Shown here piece by piece: positions 32,980-42,224 of a stretch of DNA of 64,000 nt (within the stretch, counting starts at the first letter, position 1; each line of letters starts with the position of its first letter). A program made the position numbers and the translations under genes. The notes under the pieces are model-generated. The model made no database searches, was not told the DNA's origin, and worked only from the letters and a program-made list of their open reading frames with translations. The DNA is from CAVRXQ01 sp963831155 (GTDB taxonomy: Bacteria; Actinomycetota; Acidimicrobiia; Acidimicrobiales; Bog-793), in NCBI GenBank assembly GCA_963831155.1, contig CAWHOY010000005.1, positions 62,001-126,000 on the forward strand, given 5' to 3'.

Positions 32980-35235
32980 ATGGGACACCGAAGAGCAGTA
33001 GTCCTTTCTGTGCTTTCGGCGCTTTCGCTCGCGGTGGGATTGCTCGCCGCGACAGCGGGTGCTTCAGCTGGCCCGGCTACCAACAGCGCTATTCACCTCG
33101 CGCCCCACGCGGCGACGAACCCGCCGGGCGTCACGACTTCGAGCCTCGGTCAGGGCTCGCCGACGTTCGTCGGCTCAGCCGCGACGGGTTGCAACTATGC
33201 AAACTGTTCTTTGCTTACGGGCCCGTTCCCGACGCCCGCCATTTCGCCGGGATCTCCGAGCTCGACTTCCGCGGGCACCAACGTCACTCCGTCGATCAAT
33301 TCCAATGTCGCGGCGAACAAGGCTGCCGACGTTCCGCACGTCGTGCCGGCCCCGCGCAAGGCCGATGGACCTGACCCGGCGGCGACACCTCCCACGGTGA
33401 CCTGTCCGGGTGCGGGCTGCGACACGATCAACGCCTCGGCACCCGGCGTGACCGCTGTGAAGGGCCTGAACGCAGTCGACAGCCACAACTCGTCGACGGA
33501 CACGATGTTCGGTGACATCGAACCGGCCGACCAGGGTCTGTGCGCCGGAAACGGTTACGTCGTCGAGGACAACAACGTCGGCGAGATCCTCGTCTTCGAC
33601 ACCGCACTACACCGGGTGTCGTCCGTCATCTCGTTGGACACGATGATGGGACTCGGCACCAAGAGCTGGAGCAGCGGCGGTGACATTTCTTGTACCTACG
33701 ACTATCAGAACGGCGGACACTGGTTCTTCACAGAGATCGTCTCGGCGTCGAGCGAGGCGAGCGGCGGGCCTTTCGCAAGCAACGGTTGCTTCGAAGCCGC
33801 CGCGGACGCGTGCTACGAGGGAATCGCGGTGACCACCGGGAACAACCCCTACGGTCCCTACAACGTCTACTTCCTCCACGCGGACTACAACCCGGCCGAG
33901 CCCGGCTTCCCCAATCTGTTGAACGACTTCGCGAAGATCGCGACGACGCAAGACGCGTTTCTTGTCTTCTACGACGAGTTCCCGCTCGCATACCCGCATA
34001 ACACCGGCTTCGGTGGTGGCGGGTTCAACGGGGCACAGGAGTTCGCGTTCGACAAGACCGCCCTCGAACAAGGGATGCCGGCGGCGAACGTCAACGTCGC
34101 GATCGAGAACATGGGTCTTTTGCCCACCCCGGACGGAGGCTGTCCCGAATCTGGCGGCGCGACGTGCTGGTATCAGGTGATCCCGGCACAAGCGGCCGAT
34201 CCGTCCCAGTACGACAACAGCAACGGCGGCGAGGGGTTCATGCTCGGCTCGCTCGACTTCGTTGGCAACGGTGACACCCGGGTCGCCGCCTTCGACTGGC
34301 AGGGTCTCAGCGCGCTGAACAGCGGCAACTGCTCGGCGTGCTCACAGATCAGCTTCGGCGGCACGCTCTTGAGCGGCGTCGAGTTCTATTACGGAGAAGG
34401 CTTCCTCGGCGCCCAAAAGCAAGGTCCCATTCCACTCGGCGCCGATTGCGGGGCGGCCCAGCTGCCTCCGAACTCCGAGACGGATTGTCCCGAGAACGGC
34501 ATCGCCACCAACGGCGACGGCATGACGCAAGTCGCGCAGGCGCAGGGACAGCTGTGGGGAGCCGTCAGCACCGAGGTCAATCAGATGTTCGGGCACGGCG
34601 GTAACACAACTTCGGAGACGCACCAAGGTGCGGCCTACTGGGTGATCAATACCCAAAGCTTCGACCAAACCGGACAGTTCAGCCTCACCAGTCAGGGATA
34701 CGTATCGGCCGCACACGAGGACTTGGAGTTCCCGGCGATCGCGGCGACGGACCAGGCGAGTCCCGGTCCGGGTGCGAGCGCCCTGATGACGTTCACCGTG
34801 TCGGGCGACGGGGTGGGCGACCTCTTGCCGAACGGCCTCAATACCAATCCGAACAATTACACCGCGGCCCATCCAGCTGACCACGGAGGCTTCTACCCGA
34901 GCACCGCGTACGGTCTGCTCAACAGCACCTCGAACGGCCTAATCGGGTCTCAGGCGAACATCGCCGACCTCGGTCAATCGCCACAGGACGGCTTTACCGA
35001 ATACCAGGGGTACCCCGGAGCTACGCGGCCGAGATGGGGTGACTACAGCTGGGCGGTGTTCGTACCGGGATTTGGACCGGGACGAGGAGGAGGAACGATC
35101 TACTTCGCCACGAACTACATCCAGTATCCGAACTGCAGCAGTCCCTTCAGCGCCACCGGATTCGGGGTCTGCGGCGGAACCCGAGACGGGATGGCGAACT
35201 GGGGTACGTCAGTCAACTCCCTGGCGCTCCCTTGA
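32980..35235 (+). CDS. Large secreted protein of unknown function
   Basis: A 751-residue exported protein with a clear signal peptide (LSVLSALSLAVGLLAATAGASA). A Pro/Ala/Thr-rich linker of about 170 residues follows, then a large beta-rich domain containing motifs like EPADQGLCAGNGYVVEDNNVG and FDWQGLSALNSGNC. The pattern suggests a beta-propeller-like fold and many paired cysteines, but I do not recognise the family. ATG 32980 follows GGGGGAAGC at good spacing; an in-frame ATG at 32860 would bury the signal. A strong terminator follows. No anchor is visible, so it is likely released. Confidence 0.8.
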   Translation: MGHRRAVVLSVLSALSLAVGLLAATAGASAGPATNSAIHLAPHAATNPPGVTTSSLGQGSPTFVGSAATGCNYANCSLLTGPFPTPAISPGSPSSTSAGTNVTPSINSNVAANKAADVPHVVPAPRKADGPDPAATPPTVTCPGAGCDTINASAPGVTAVKGLNAVDSHNSSTDTMFGDIEPADQGLCAGNGYVVEDNNVGEILVFDTALHRVSSVISLDTMMGLGTKSWSSGGDISCTYDYQNGGHWFFTEIVSASSEASGGPFASNGCFEAAADACYEGIAVTTGNNPYGPYNVYFLHADYNPAEPGFPNLLNDFAKIATTQDAFLVFYDEFPLAYPHNTGFGGGGFNGAQEFAFDKTALEQGMPAANVNVAIENMGLLPTPDGGCPESGGATCWYQVIPAQAADPSQYDNSNGGEGFMLGSLDFVGNGDTRVAAFDWQGLSALNSGNCSACSQISFGGTLLSGVEFYYGEGFLGAQKQGPIPLGADCGAAQLPPNSETDCPENGIATNGDGMTQVAQAQGQLWGAVSTEVNQMFGHGGNTTSETHQGAAYWVINTQSFDQTGQFSLTSQGYVSAAHEDLEFPAIAATDQASPGPGASALMTFTVSGDGVGDLLPNGLNTNPNNYTAAHPADHGGFYPSTAYGLLNSTSNGLIGSQANIADLGQSPQDGFTEYQGYPGATRPRWGDYSWAVFVPGFGPGRGGGTIYFATNYIQYPNCSSPFSATGFGVCGGTRDGMANWGTSVNSLALP

Positions 35236-35271
35236 GTTTCCCGACACCGCTCGATCGCTGAGCGGCTGAGG

Positions 35272-35304
35272 ATCGACCCCCCTGCCGATGGCGGGGGGGT
35301 CGAT
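35272..35304 (+). terminator. Intrinsic terminator after the secreted-protein gene
   Basis: ATCGACCCCCCTGCC and its inverted GGCGGGGGGGTCGAT form a GC-rich hairpin with a 3-nt loop 37 bp after the stop. A weak T-rich tail follows. Confidence 0.7.
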
Positions 35305-35725
35305 TCGCGTCGTTGATGGGGTCTCCGGCTCGTGGGCGCGTTTGCTGACGCATGGCGATGTCGCTCGGTTGGCGCTGCCGGCAAACAGAGTGCCCTGGGC
35401 TCAAGCGCGTGAAGGGGCGGGCATAGGACGCGGTTGGCCCGCACGCCGGCTGAGAGTTTCCCCGCGTGCTCGGGCTTCTTTTGCCACTGGATCTAAGGGA
35501 TCCTGCGCCTTCGCTTTCGAGCGAATTGAGCGACCCCTACAAAGGCCGAAGCGAGGTCCCATCTGCGCATTCGACGCGACACCTTTGCATCGCGGTATCG
35601 ACGGTCTCTCTCCTAGTTGATTTCGCGCAGATTCTTCGATGCACGCGGGTTGACAAAGGCGCGTCGAAGTCGTGGTCAAACGGGGTGACTGGGATGCGAG
35701 CAAGCACCGCCGTACGGTTTTATCC
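35305..35725. other. Non-coding gap
   Basis: About 420 bp between a terminator and the next gene. I see no credible coding frame, RNA gene or repeat in it; base composition is lower in GC than the flanks. Confidence 0.5.
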
Positions 35726-36154
35726 ATGACGCCTAGTCGAGAGACGGGGCGACAGGTGGTCATAGCGCTGGTGCTGGGCGTGGCCATTGTGCTGGCGCTC
35801 CTGTTCGTCGCCGAACGAAACCCTGCGTCCGCCGCGAGTCACTCGCGCGTCGTTCGCACCGGCATCGTTCACGGGATCGTGACCGCCGGTCCCACCTGTC
35901 CGGTGGAGCAGTCCGGCGCGAATTGCACCCGACCCGTGGAAGCCACCATCGACGCACGTTCTGCCGCGGGGTCGACGGTCGGCTGGACGCGAAGTGACGC
36001 GTCCGGCCGGTACCTGATCCGCCTGTCGCCTGGGGACTACACGTTGTTTGTTGTCACGGATTCCAGGTGGCCCCGTTGTCCGGAGAAACCGGTGACCGTG
36101 CGATTCGACCGGGGGACCCGGGCAGATATCGCCTGCGACACCGGGATCCGTTAA
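35726..36154 (+). CDS. Membrane-anchored protein with carboxypeptidase-regulatory-like domain
   Basis: A 142-residue protein with an N-terminal membrane helix (VVIALVLGVAIVLALLFVA) and a single small beta-sandwich. IVHGIVTAGPTCPV, SDASGRYLIRLSPGDYTLFVV and PVTVRFDRGTRADIAC are the pattern of carboxypeptidase-regulatory-like/transthyretin-like domains. Four cysteines probably form two disulfides outside the membrane. ATG 35726 starts just before the helix; the frame is open for 18 codons more. Role unknown. Confidence 0.7.
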   Translation: MTPSRETGRQVVIALVLGVAIVLALLFVAERNPASAASHSRVVRTGIVHGIVTAGPTCPVEQSGANCTRPVEATIDARSAAGSTVGWTRSDASGRYLIRLSPGDYTLFVVTDSRWPRCPEKPVTVRFDRGTRADIACDTGIR

Positions 36155-36263
36155 GCGCTCTTCTTTTCGTCCCAGCACTGTTCACCAAGGGTTCCACGAC
36201 GCCCGCCCCTTGGGCATCCGGAGAGATGGCTACTGTGCGTTCGACCGCGAACGAGTGCGCCCT

Positions 36264-37298
36264 ATGACGAGGGGGGACGTGGCGTCGATCGCTCCCGACC
36301 CAAGCAGCGAGCCGCAGGCCGTCCTCACCCCACTCACCGAATCGGCCATCTTCCTGGTCGTGACGGTGGCTCCGGACTCCGAGGGCGTCGTCTGTGACCT
36401 ACTCTCAGATGTTGCCGGGCTGACGCGGTCGGTCGGCTTCCGGGTTCCCGACGGGGGACTTACTTGTGTGGTTGGTCTCGGCTCTCTGATCTGGGACCGC
36501 CTCTTTAGCGGTCCGCGCCCGGCGGGACTGCATCGTTTCCGTGAGCTCAACGGAGCCAAGCACAACGCTGTCGCCACGCCGGGCGACCTGCTCTTCCACA
36601 TCCGTGCCCGCCGCTTCGACCTGTGCTTCGAGCTCGCTCAACACTTAAGCGACCGGCTCGTCGGTCACGGCGAGGTCGTCGACGAGGTGCACGGCTTTAA
36701 GTCGTTCGACGAGCGCGACCTTCTCGGCTTCGTCGACGGCACCGAGAACCCGGCCGGCGCCGCGGCGAGTGCTTCTGTCCTCATCGGAGACGAGGATTCC
36801 GTGTTCTCGAGCGGCAGCTACGTGATCGTCCAGAAGTACCTGCACGATCTCGACGGCTGGAGCGCTCTGGCGGTTGAGGAACAGGAACGGGTCATCGGAC
36901 GTTCAAAACTCGCCGACATCGAGATGCCCGACGATGTGAAGCCGTCCAACTCCCACGTCGCTTTGAACACGATCATCGCCGAGGACGGTTTGCAGCGTCA
37001 GATCGTGCGTTTCAACATGCCGTTCGGAGCCGTGGGCGCGCGCGAGTTCGGTACCTATTTCATCGGCTACTCGCGCACCCCGGAGGTGACCGAGCAGATG
37101 CTGACGAACATGTTCGTCGGCAAGCCCCCCGGTAACTACGACCGCGTCCTCGATTTCTCGAAAGCCGCGACCGGCAGCCTTTTTTTCATCCCGAGCGCCA
37201 GCTTTCTTGACGCGCCGGAGGCATTCGTCGCGCTGAAGCCTCAGGAAGCGACCCCCGCTGATCGACGCGGCATCTCCAGGAGCATGGATGATCGGTGA
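36264..37298 (+). CDS. Dye-decolorizing (DyP-type) peroxidase
   Basis: A 344-residue heme peroxidase. The DyP signature GFVDGTENP carries the distal Asp, SNSHVALN carries the proximal heme His, and FGTYFIGYSR carries the conserved distal-side Arg. No Tat signal is visible, so it is cytoplasmic (class B-like length), and no encapsulin gene or C-terminal cargo tag (SLxIGSL-type) is present nearby. ATG 36264 was taken; GTG 36255 and ATG 36210 are in frame upstream. It overlaps the DUF1275 gene by 11 bp. Confidence 0.93.
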   Translation: MTRGDVASIAPDPSSEPQAVLTPLTESAIFLVVTVAPDSEGVVCDLLSDVAGLTRSVGFRVPDGGLTCVVGLGSLIWDRLFSGPRPAGLHRFRELNGAKHNAVATPGDLLFHIRARRFDLCFELAQHLSDRLVGHGEVVDEVHGFKSFDERDLLGFVDGTENPAGAAASASVLIGDEDSVFSSGSYVIVQKYLHDLDGWSALAVEEQERVIGRSKLADIEMPDDVKPSNSHVALNTIIAEDGLQRQIVRFNMPFGAVGAREFGTYFIGYSRTPEVTEQMLTNMFVGKPPGNYDRVLDFSKAATGSLFFIPSASFLDAPEAFVALKPQEATPADRRGISRSMDDR

Positions 37299-38013
37299 CG
37301 AAGCGTCGCGCCGCGGCGTACCGCTATTTGCGCTTGCGCTTGCGCTTGCGCTGGCACTCGCAGCCGCAAACGGTGCGACGGATGTCGCCTCCTTTGTCCG
37401 TCTCGGCGGAGTCTTCGCGAGTGTGATGACTGGCAACCTCGTGTTGCTCGGACTGGCGATTGAACGCGAATCGGGATCCCTGTCGAGCCACGCTGTGACC
37501 GCCATCGCCGGCTACATCGTCGGCGTCGCACTCGGGAGCTTCATCTGCCGGGGAACGCGCGACGGAAACGAGTTGTGGCCGACATGCGTCACCACGACGC
37601 TGGCGGTCGAGCTGTGCGCGGTCGTCGGATTCACGATCGGCTGGGAACTGGTGAACGGCCGCGCAACCGGTGCTTCGCAGCTCGTCCTACTCGCTGTTGC
37701 TGCGATTGCGATGGGATTGCAGAGCGAGGCGATGCGCAACGTCGGAGCGCCACTCTCGACGACCTACCTCACCGGGACGCTGACCGGTGCCGTCGCGTCC
37801 CTGGTCTCGGGTCGGCGTCAGCGCCGGGCGGATTGGTTGAGCGCCGGAGTCCTCGGATGTGCGGCGGCAGGAGCGGTAGTCGGCGCCGCGCTCATCCACG
37901 CGTCGCCGGACACCTTTCCGATCTTGCCTGTGGCATCCGTCGCCGGCGTCGTAGCCGTCGTGATGACGATCGGATTGCGTCAACCGTCGTTAGTGAAAGG
38001 AGGAAACACTTGA
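37288..38013 (+). CDS. DUF1275 (YoaK-like) membrane protein
   Basis: A 241-residue multi-pass membrane protein. Family marks are GATDVASFVRLGGVFASVMTGNLVLLGLA near the N-terminus and GAPLSTTYLTGTLTGAVASL in the second half, with about six hydrophobic segments. The first helix is encoded by a short imperfect CTTGCG repeat (about 37326-37350), which could be slippage-prone. It starts inside the DyP gene, so the two are translated together. The transported substrate, if any, is unknown. Confidence 0.9.
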   Translation: MIGDEASRRGVPLFALALALALALAAANGATDVASFVRLGGVFASVMTGNLVLLGLAIERESGSLSSHAVTAIAGYIVGVALGSFICRGTRDGNELWPTCVTTTLAVELCAVVGFTIGWELVNGRATGASQLVLLAVAAIAMGLQSEAMRNVGAPLSTTYLTGTLTGAVASLVSGRRQRRADWLSAGVLGCAAAGAVVGAALIHASPDTFPILPVASVAGVVAVVMTIGLRQPSLVKGGNT

Positions 38014-38286
38014 ACGCGAGGCGCTGTCCGACTCCCGCGATCGAACGCAATTGTGCCACCCCTCCTGCCCGTGATAGGTCGCCGCGCCCTACGAGGGCTA
38101 CAAGTCGTCCTTTCGCAAAAGAGTGCTTTGAACCAACGACGAAAGAGCGACGCCCGGGAACCACGAGTGCTCTTGCCTCTTGGACTCGGTGCCGGACTAG
38201 ATGGCCGCTTGGTCGCAGGTCGAGCGGATGACGACGACCCGAGCAGCCCCTCGTCGACTCAGACCTTCAGGTTTGCTCTAGCGATG

Positions 38287-38943
38287 TCACTCACCCAGTC
38301 GCAGCTCGCCCGCGACGATGCGCGAGGCAGCCTCGACCATGGTCAGGTTGTTGGCAAATGCCCAGGCGCGCAAACGGGAAAGTGCTTCGGTCACGCTGAC
38401 GCCGAGTTGGACGGAGATCATTCCGACCGCCTGATGAACTTCGTGATGGTACGTACCGTCGTTGCGAAGCTGCTGTGCCAGTAGGCCCTCCGATACCCCC
38501 GCCTGCATCGACAGGACCAGTCGCGTCACCACTTCTGCGGTCACGGCCGCATCTTTGTAGCGAAGCGCGTCGAGCTCTCCCGGAGCGTCCTGGTACCAGG
38601 TGATCGCGCCGATACGGGAGTCACCAACTCGGAGCGGAAACGCGAACAGCGCACGGATGCCTGCTGCAGATGCGGCGCGCGGGAACCCGACCCACCGCGA
38701 AGGCGAGTGTTCAAGGAGGTCGTCTTCGATAACTGGCAGGCCCTGCGCATAGGCATCGATCCCAGGCCCTACGCCCTGTGTGAATTGCAATTCTTCGACT
38801 CGGTCATAGCGCGCGTCTGACGCGTACGACGCCGACGGTGCTCCGTCTGTACCCATGAGCACAAGCCCAGCACCGCTTACGGATAAAAGAGCGGCGCAGA
38901 TCTGACAAATCGAAGTCGGTGTGAGTTCGGTACGTTGTAGCAC
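38287..38943 (-). CDS. GAF-ANTAR regulator (RNA-binding antiterminator type)
   Basis: About 218 residues from GTG 38943; the frame is open to GTG 39123 and the start is uncertain. A GAF sensor domain (ICQICAALLSVSGAGLVLMG through RIGAITWYQDAPGEL) is followed by a C-terminal ANTAR domain (HHEVHQAVGMISVQLGVSVTEALSRLRAWAFANNLTMVEAASRIV). ANTAR proteins bind paired RNA hairpins and prevent transcription termination. There is no kinase partner here; GAF-ANTAR genes are common in actinobacteria. It is convergent with the DUF1275 gene. Confidence 0.85.
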   Translation of the reverse strand: MLQRTELTPTSICQICAALLSVSGAGLVLMGTDGAPSASYASDARYDRVEELQFTQGVGPGIDAYAQGLPVIEDDLLEHSPSRWVGFPRAASAAGIRALFAFPLRVGDSRIGAITWYQDAPGELDALRYKDAAVTAEVVTRLVLSMQAGVSEGLLAQQLRNDGTYHHEVHQAVGMISVQLGVSVTEALSRLRAWAFANNLTMVEAASRIVAGELRLGE

Positions 38944-39838
38944 ACCCAGGGCGGATGTCTTTTCTGACGCTCCCGCCGTTATGCGAGGTGAAGTGGTCGA
39001 GCGAATCTGTCGATCGAACCCGAGCTCACGCGTCACAGCCTGGTGCGCGCTGTGTAGTGGGCGACCCTGACAATGCGCTCTATCAACGCGATACGCGGTC
39101 CAATCGGGTACGTCGCCAGACACAGCAAGGCCTCACGCGTGCCATCGATAGGATCCATTGCCCTCTGGCCCGTCCTTTCATTTGCTCAGTTCGCGCTGCT
39201 CGCGCAACTGAAATCACTCGCGGAGTCTTCGACAAATCGACGGGTCACGTCGCGAAGCAATCCTGATCGGCTGCTACTTCCTCACATCTACTGAGACTTG
39301 CGGCCCTCACGGAGGATAACCAGAGGGCCGTTTCGTCCAGTTGTAGCCAGGCGACGAGCTGACTTGCAAGCATCTATACGATCAATTCGATCAAATAGCG
39401 ACTTATTGACACGGCTCTCTTGCGCGATGCGGCCGTCGCCAAGGTAAAATGCCGCAACTCGATCTGCCCTTGAACTCGGCGGAGTACCAACCGCGTTGCC
39501 CTTGTACCCGGTGGCGCACCCGGAGTGGATCCCCCGAGGTGAGAGGTCATGGGTGGCAGCCGCGGTTTTGATCGCTCTTCAGGCGATATCAGCCCACGAG
39601 ACGGTGCTGGACAATGCGGCCGGCGGCGTCGTGGCCACCGAGCGCGCGCACGAGCGCCAGAGATCGGGCCAGACAGATTCCCCGAGCTCACAGCGCCCGA
39701 GCGGCGCAGCAGTCATCTGATAGCACCCGGCGCTGGTCGTTCCTGCCGGTCGTGCCCACGGGTCGCGAGGCGGCTAGCGAGCGTCGCGACCCGGATAGAA
39801 GCGGCCTCCTTCCAAGCCGTCGAAGGAGCGTGCTCACA
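38944..39838. other. Gap with a terminator-like hairpin and no clear gene
   Basis: About 900 bp, of which the first 180 may encode an extension of the GAF-ANTAR protein. I see no convincing gene. A hairpin CGGCCCTC-N14-GAGGGCCG followed by TTTC at 39301-39334 resembles an intrinsic terminator. A TTGACA at about 39404 and TAAAAT near 39444 are promoter-like but badly spaced. Confidence 0.45.
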
Positions 39839-40219
39839 ATGACCAATTACGGGATTCACCGCGTCCCCCGCAGCGTCACACCACAACTTGTCGCCACGAT
39901 TCATGACGTCGCACGACAGCTCGGAGTTACCGAGCTGACAGTTCGACGCCACATCAAGGCGGGCAGATTACTTGCGGTGCAGGTTGGCGGAAGCTGGCGC
40001 ATACCGACCGATGACGACGGTCGCATCCATGAGCTGCCGTTGGAGTGCACGGTTCATCAGGTCGCCAACTGCCTCAACGTGTCAGACCTGACTATGCGTC
40101 GTTGGATTACGCGCGGAGGGTTTCCCGCAACCAAACGAGGGCGCGTCTGGATGGTGCAGCGCGCCGATCTCGAGCTTCTTCTCAAGACCGGGCAAACGCA
40201 ATCGCAGCGACCGGCGTGA
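39839..40219 (+). CDS. Protein with two excisionase/MerR-type HTH domains
   Basis: A 126-residue DNA-binding protein with two tandem helix-turn-helix units of the excisionase (HTH_17) type: TIHDVARQLGVTELTVRRHIKAGRLLAVQVGGSWRI and TVHQVANCLNVSDLTMRRWITRGGFPATKRGRVWMV. Each has the winged xxGxxPAxxxGxxWxV-like tail. The ATG 39839 follows GAAGGAGC by about 10 bp; GTG 39830 in frame is closer to that site. It lies 86 bp before glmS on the same strand, near a palindrome at 40272, and may regulate it. A plasmid or phage origin is possible because a decayed integrase lies 3.5 kb away. Confidence 0.8.
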   Translation: MTNYGIHRVPRSVTPQLVATIHDVARQLGVTELTVRRHIKAGRLLAVQVGGSWRIPTDDDGRIHELPLECTVHQVANCLNVSDLTMRRWITRGGFPATKRGRVWMVQRADLELLLKTGQTQSQRPA

Positions 40220-40271
40220 TTCACCACCCTGATCGACTTCAAGCGCACATGCGGGGTGCCACGTCCCGACA

Positions 40272-40286
40272 TGTCTAATTCTTAGA
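40272..40286 (+). promoter_or_regulatory. Palindrome upstream of glmS
   Basis: GTCTAA-TTC-TTAGAC is a perfect 6-bp inverted repeat with a 3-base spacer, 19 bp before the glmS start and just before its TAAGGAGC ribosome site. It is short for a terminator and lacks a T-run, so an operator is more likely; its protein is unknown. Confidence 0.4.
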
Positions 40287-40305
40287 CCGACTCTAAGGAG
40301 CAACG

Positions 40306-42122
40306 ATGTGCGGCATCGCTGGTTATATCGGCAGGAGAGATGCCATCCCAGTGATCCTCGATGGGCTCCGCCATCTCGAGTATCGGGGTTATGACTCCGC
40401 TGGGCTTGCGGCAATCAGCGAGAGTGGTCTCGTCGTTCACAAGGTCAAGGGTCGCATACGAGATCTCGCCGACACTTTGCCGGAGATTCGCACAAGCTCG
40501 ATCGGCATCGGGCACACACGGTGGGCGACTCACGGTGAACCGAGTGTCGTCAACGCACACCCTCATTTGGACAGCACTGGTCGCTTCGCAGTTGTCCACA
40601 ACGGAATAATCGAAAACGCCGCGGAGCTTCGGGAGCGGCTCGCGTCGAACGGTGTAATTTTCAATTCCTCAACCGACACCGAGATCATCGCCCATCTGCT
40701 TGCAGAAGCTGCGACTGACGATCTCGCCGCTGCAGTCCAGTACGCGCTCGCTGCTGTACATGGCACCTACGGCATCGCCGTTCTCGATGCCGAGTCACCC
40801 GACTTGATGGTGTTAGCGCGTTACAGAAGCCCAGTCGTCATTGGAGTTGGTGACGGTGAACATTTCGTCGCCTCAGACATTGCAGCATTCGCCCGCTACA
40901 CGCAGCGTGTCATCTACCTCGACGACAATGAGCTCGCCATTGTGCACGCGGACGAAGTGTCGACCAGGGGACTGAATACTCCAGATCGAGCACACGCGAT
41001 CACAACGTTCGCGTGGGAACCATCAAGCTATGAAACTGGAGCGTTCTCCCATTTCATGCAGCAGGAGATCCACGAACAGCCAGCGGCCGTTGCAAGGACG
41101 CTGGCCGGGCGGATGGACTTCAACAACGGGACGGCCTGTCTAGAGGACCTCAACTTCGACGAGCTCGAGGCGCGTTCACTGAGGCGCGTCACGTTTCTTG
41201 GTTGCGGGTCCGCCTACTACGCCGGACTCGCCGGCGCACACCTAATCGAGCCGTTGGCTGGAATACCGACGGATGCGGAACCGGCCTCGGAGTTCCGCTA
41301 TCGCAATCCGATCGTCGACCGCGACACGCTATATGTCGCGCTGAGCCAATCGGGCGAGACGCTCGACACTCTTCAGGCGGTCTGGGAGATCCAGCGCCAG
41401 GGGGGCGCGTCGTGGCAATCGTGAACGTTCCAGAGAGCAGCATTGCCCGCGCCTGCGAGCGACGGATCTACCTTCGAGCTGGACCCGAGATTTCCGTGAC
41501 ATCGACCAAGAGCTTCACCACGACGCTTGTCGCGATCACTCTGTTGTCGCTCGCGCTCGGGCGCCTGCGATCACTCTCGGAGACGGACGGAGATCGACTT
41601 CTTGCCGGTTTGCAAGCTGTGCCGGGAGCTTTGGAGAGAGCGCTCGAGGGCGAAGCCCATGTCGCTGCGATAGCCGAGCGCTATGCCCACGTGCAGAGCG
41701 CCTTCTTTGTCGGGCGTGTCGCTGGGTATCCCGTCGCCCTCGAGGGCTCGCAAAAGCTGAAAGAGGTCTCCTACATTCACGCCGAGGCATACCCGTGCGC
41801 CGAGCTCAAGCACGGACCGCTGGCGCTCGTTGACCCCGAGCTTCCAACCGTGGCGGTAGTGCCAGACGATGCCCTGTTCACGAAGAACATGGCGACGCTC
41901 GAGGAAATTCGAGCCCGTAAGGGGCCGATCATCACCGTGGGTCACTCGCTCGATCTCAAAGACTTGGCCGACGAAGTCATCGTTGTTCCAAAGAGCGAAC
42001 CTGAGCTCGACGCCCTCGCCTTACTGATGCCGCTCCAAATGTTCGCTTACCACACCGCAGTGGTACTCGGCCTGGACGTCGACAAACCCCGCAATCTCGC
42101 GAAAAGCGTGACCGTCGAGTAG
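40306..42122 (+). pseudogene. glmS: Glutamine-fructose-6-phosphate aminotransferase GlmS, frameshifted
   Basis: GlmS makes glucosamine 6-phosphate for peptidoglycan. The first frame starts MCGIAGYIGRRDAIP with the N-terminal nucleophile Cys and runs through the glutaminase domain and first SIS domain (FLGCGSAYYAGLAGAHLIE, ALSQSGETLDTLQAV), then ends early at 41424. The second frame (entered near 41400) carries the rest: VVAIVNVPESSIARA, AGPEISVTSTKSFTTT, second SIS domain and the C-terminal NLAKSVTVE. The break is at a run of six G at 41400-41405: one more G restores the frame (Q-G-G-R-V-V). As glmS is normally essential, a sequencing error, a second copy elsewhere or slippage are all possible. 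Confidence 0.85.
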
Positions 42123-42146
42123 CCCTAACTCCCGACGTCGGAAAGA

Positions 42147-42189
42147 AAGAGGCTCCGCCCGGCGAAACGATCGCCGGGCGGAGCCTCTT
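42147..42189. terminator. Strong bidirectional terminator after glmS
   Basis: A perfect 19-bp inverted repeat (42147-42165 and 42171-42189) with loop AACGA, ending AAGAG/CTCTT. It separates glmS from the convergent GAF-ANTAR gene. Confidence 0.9.
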
Positions 42190-42224
42190 AAGGTTCAGAA
42201 TTACTTTTGAACGTGACGGATCTC

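Noticed and set aside
36264..37298. Encapsulin cargo system
   Set aside because: DyP peroxidases can be cargo, but there is no encapsulin gene and no C-terminal targeting peptide.
39496..39720. 74-residue frame in the gap before the HTH gene
   Set aside because: Starts at TTG without a ribosome site, low-complexity C-terminus, no family.
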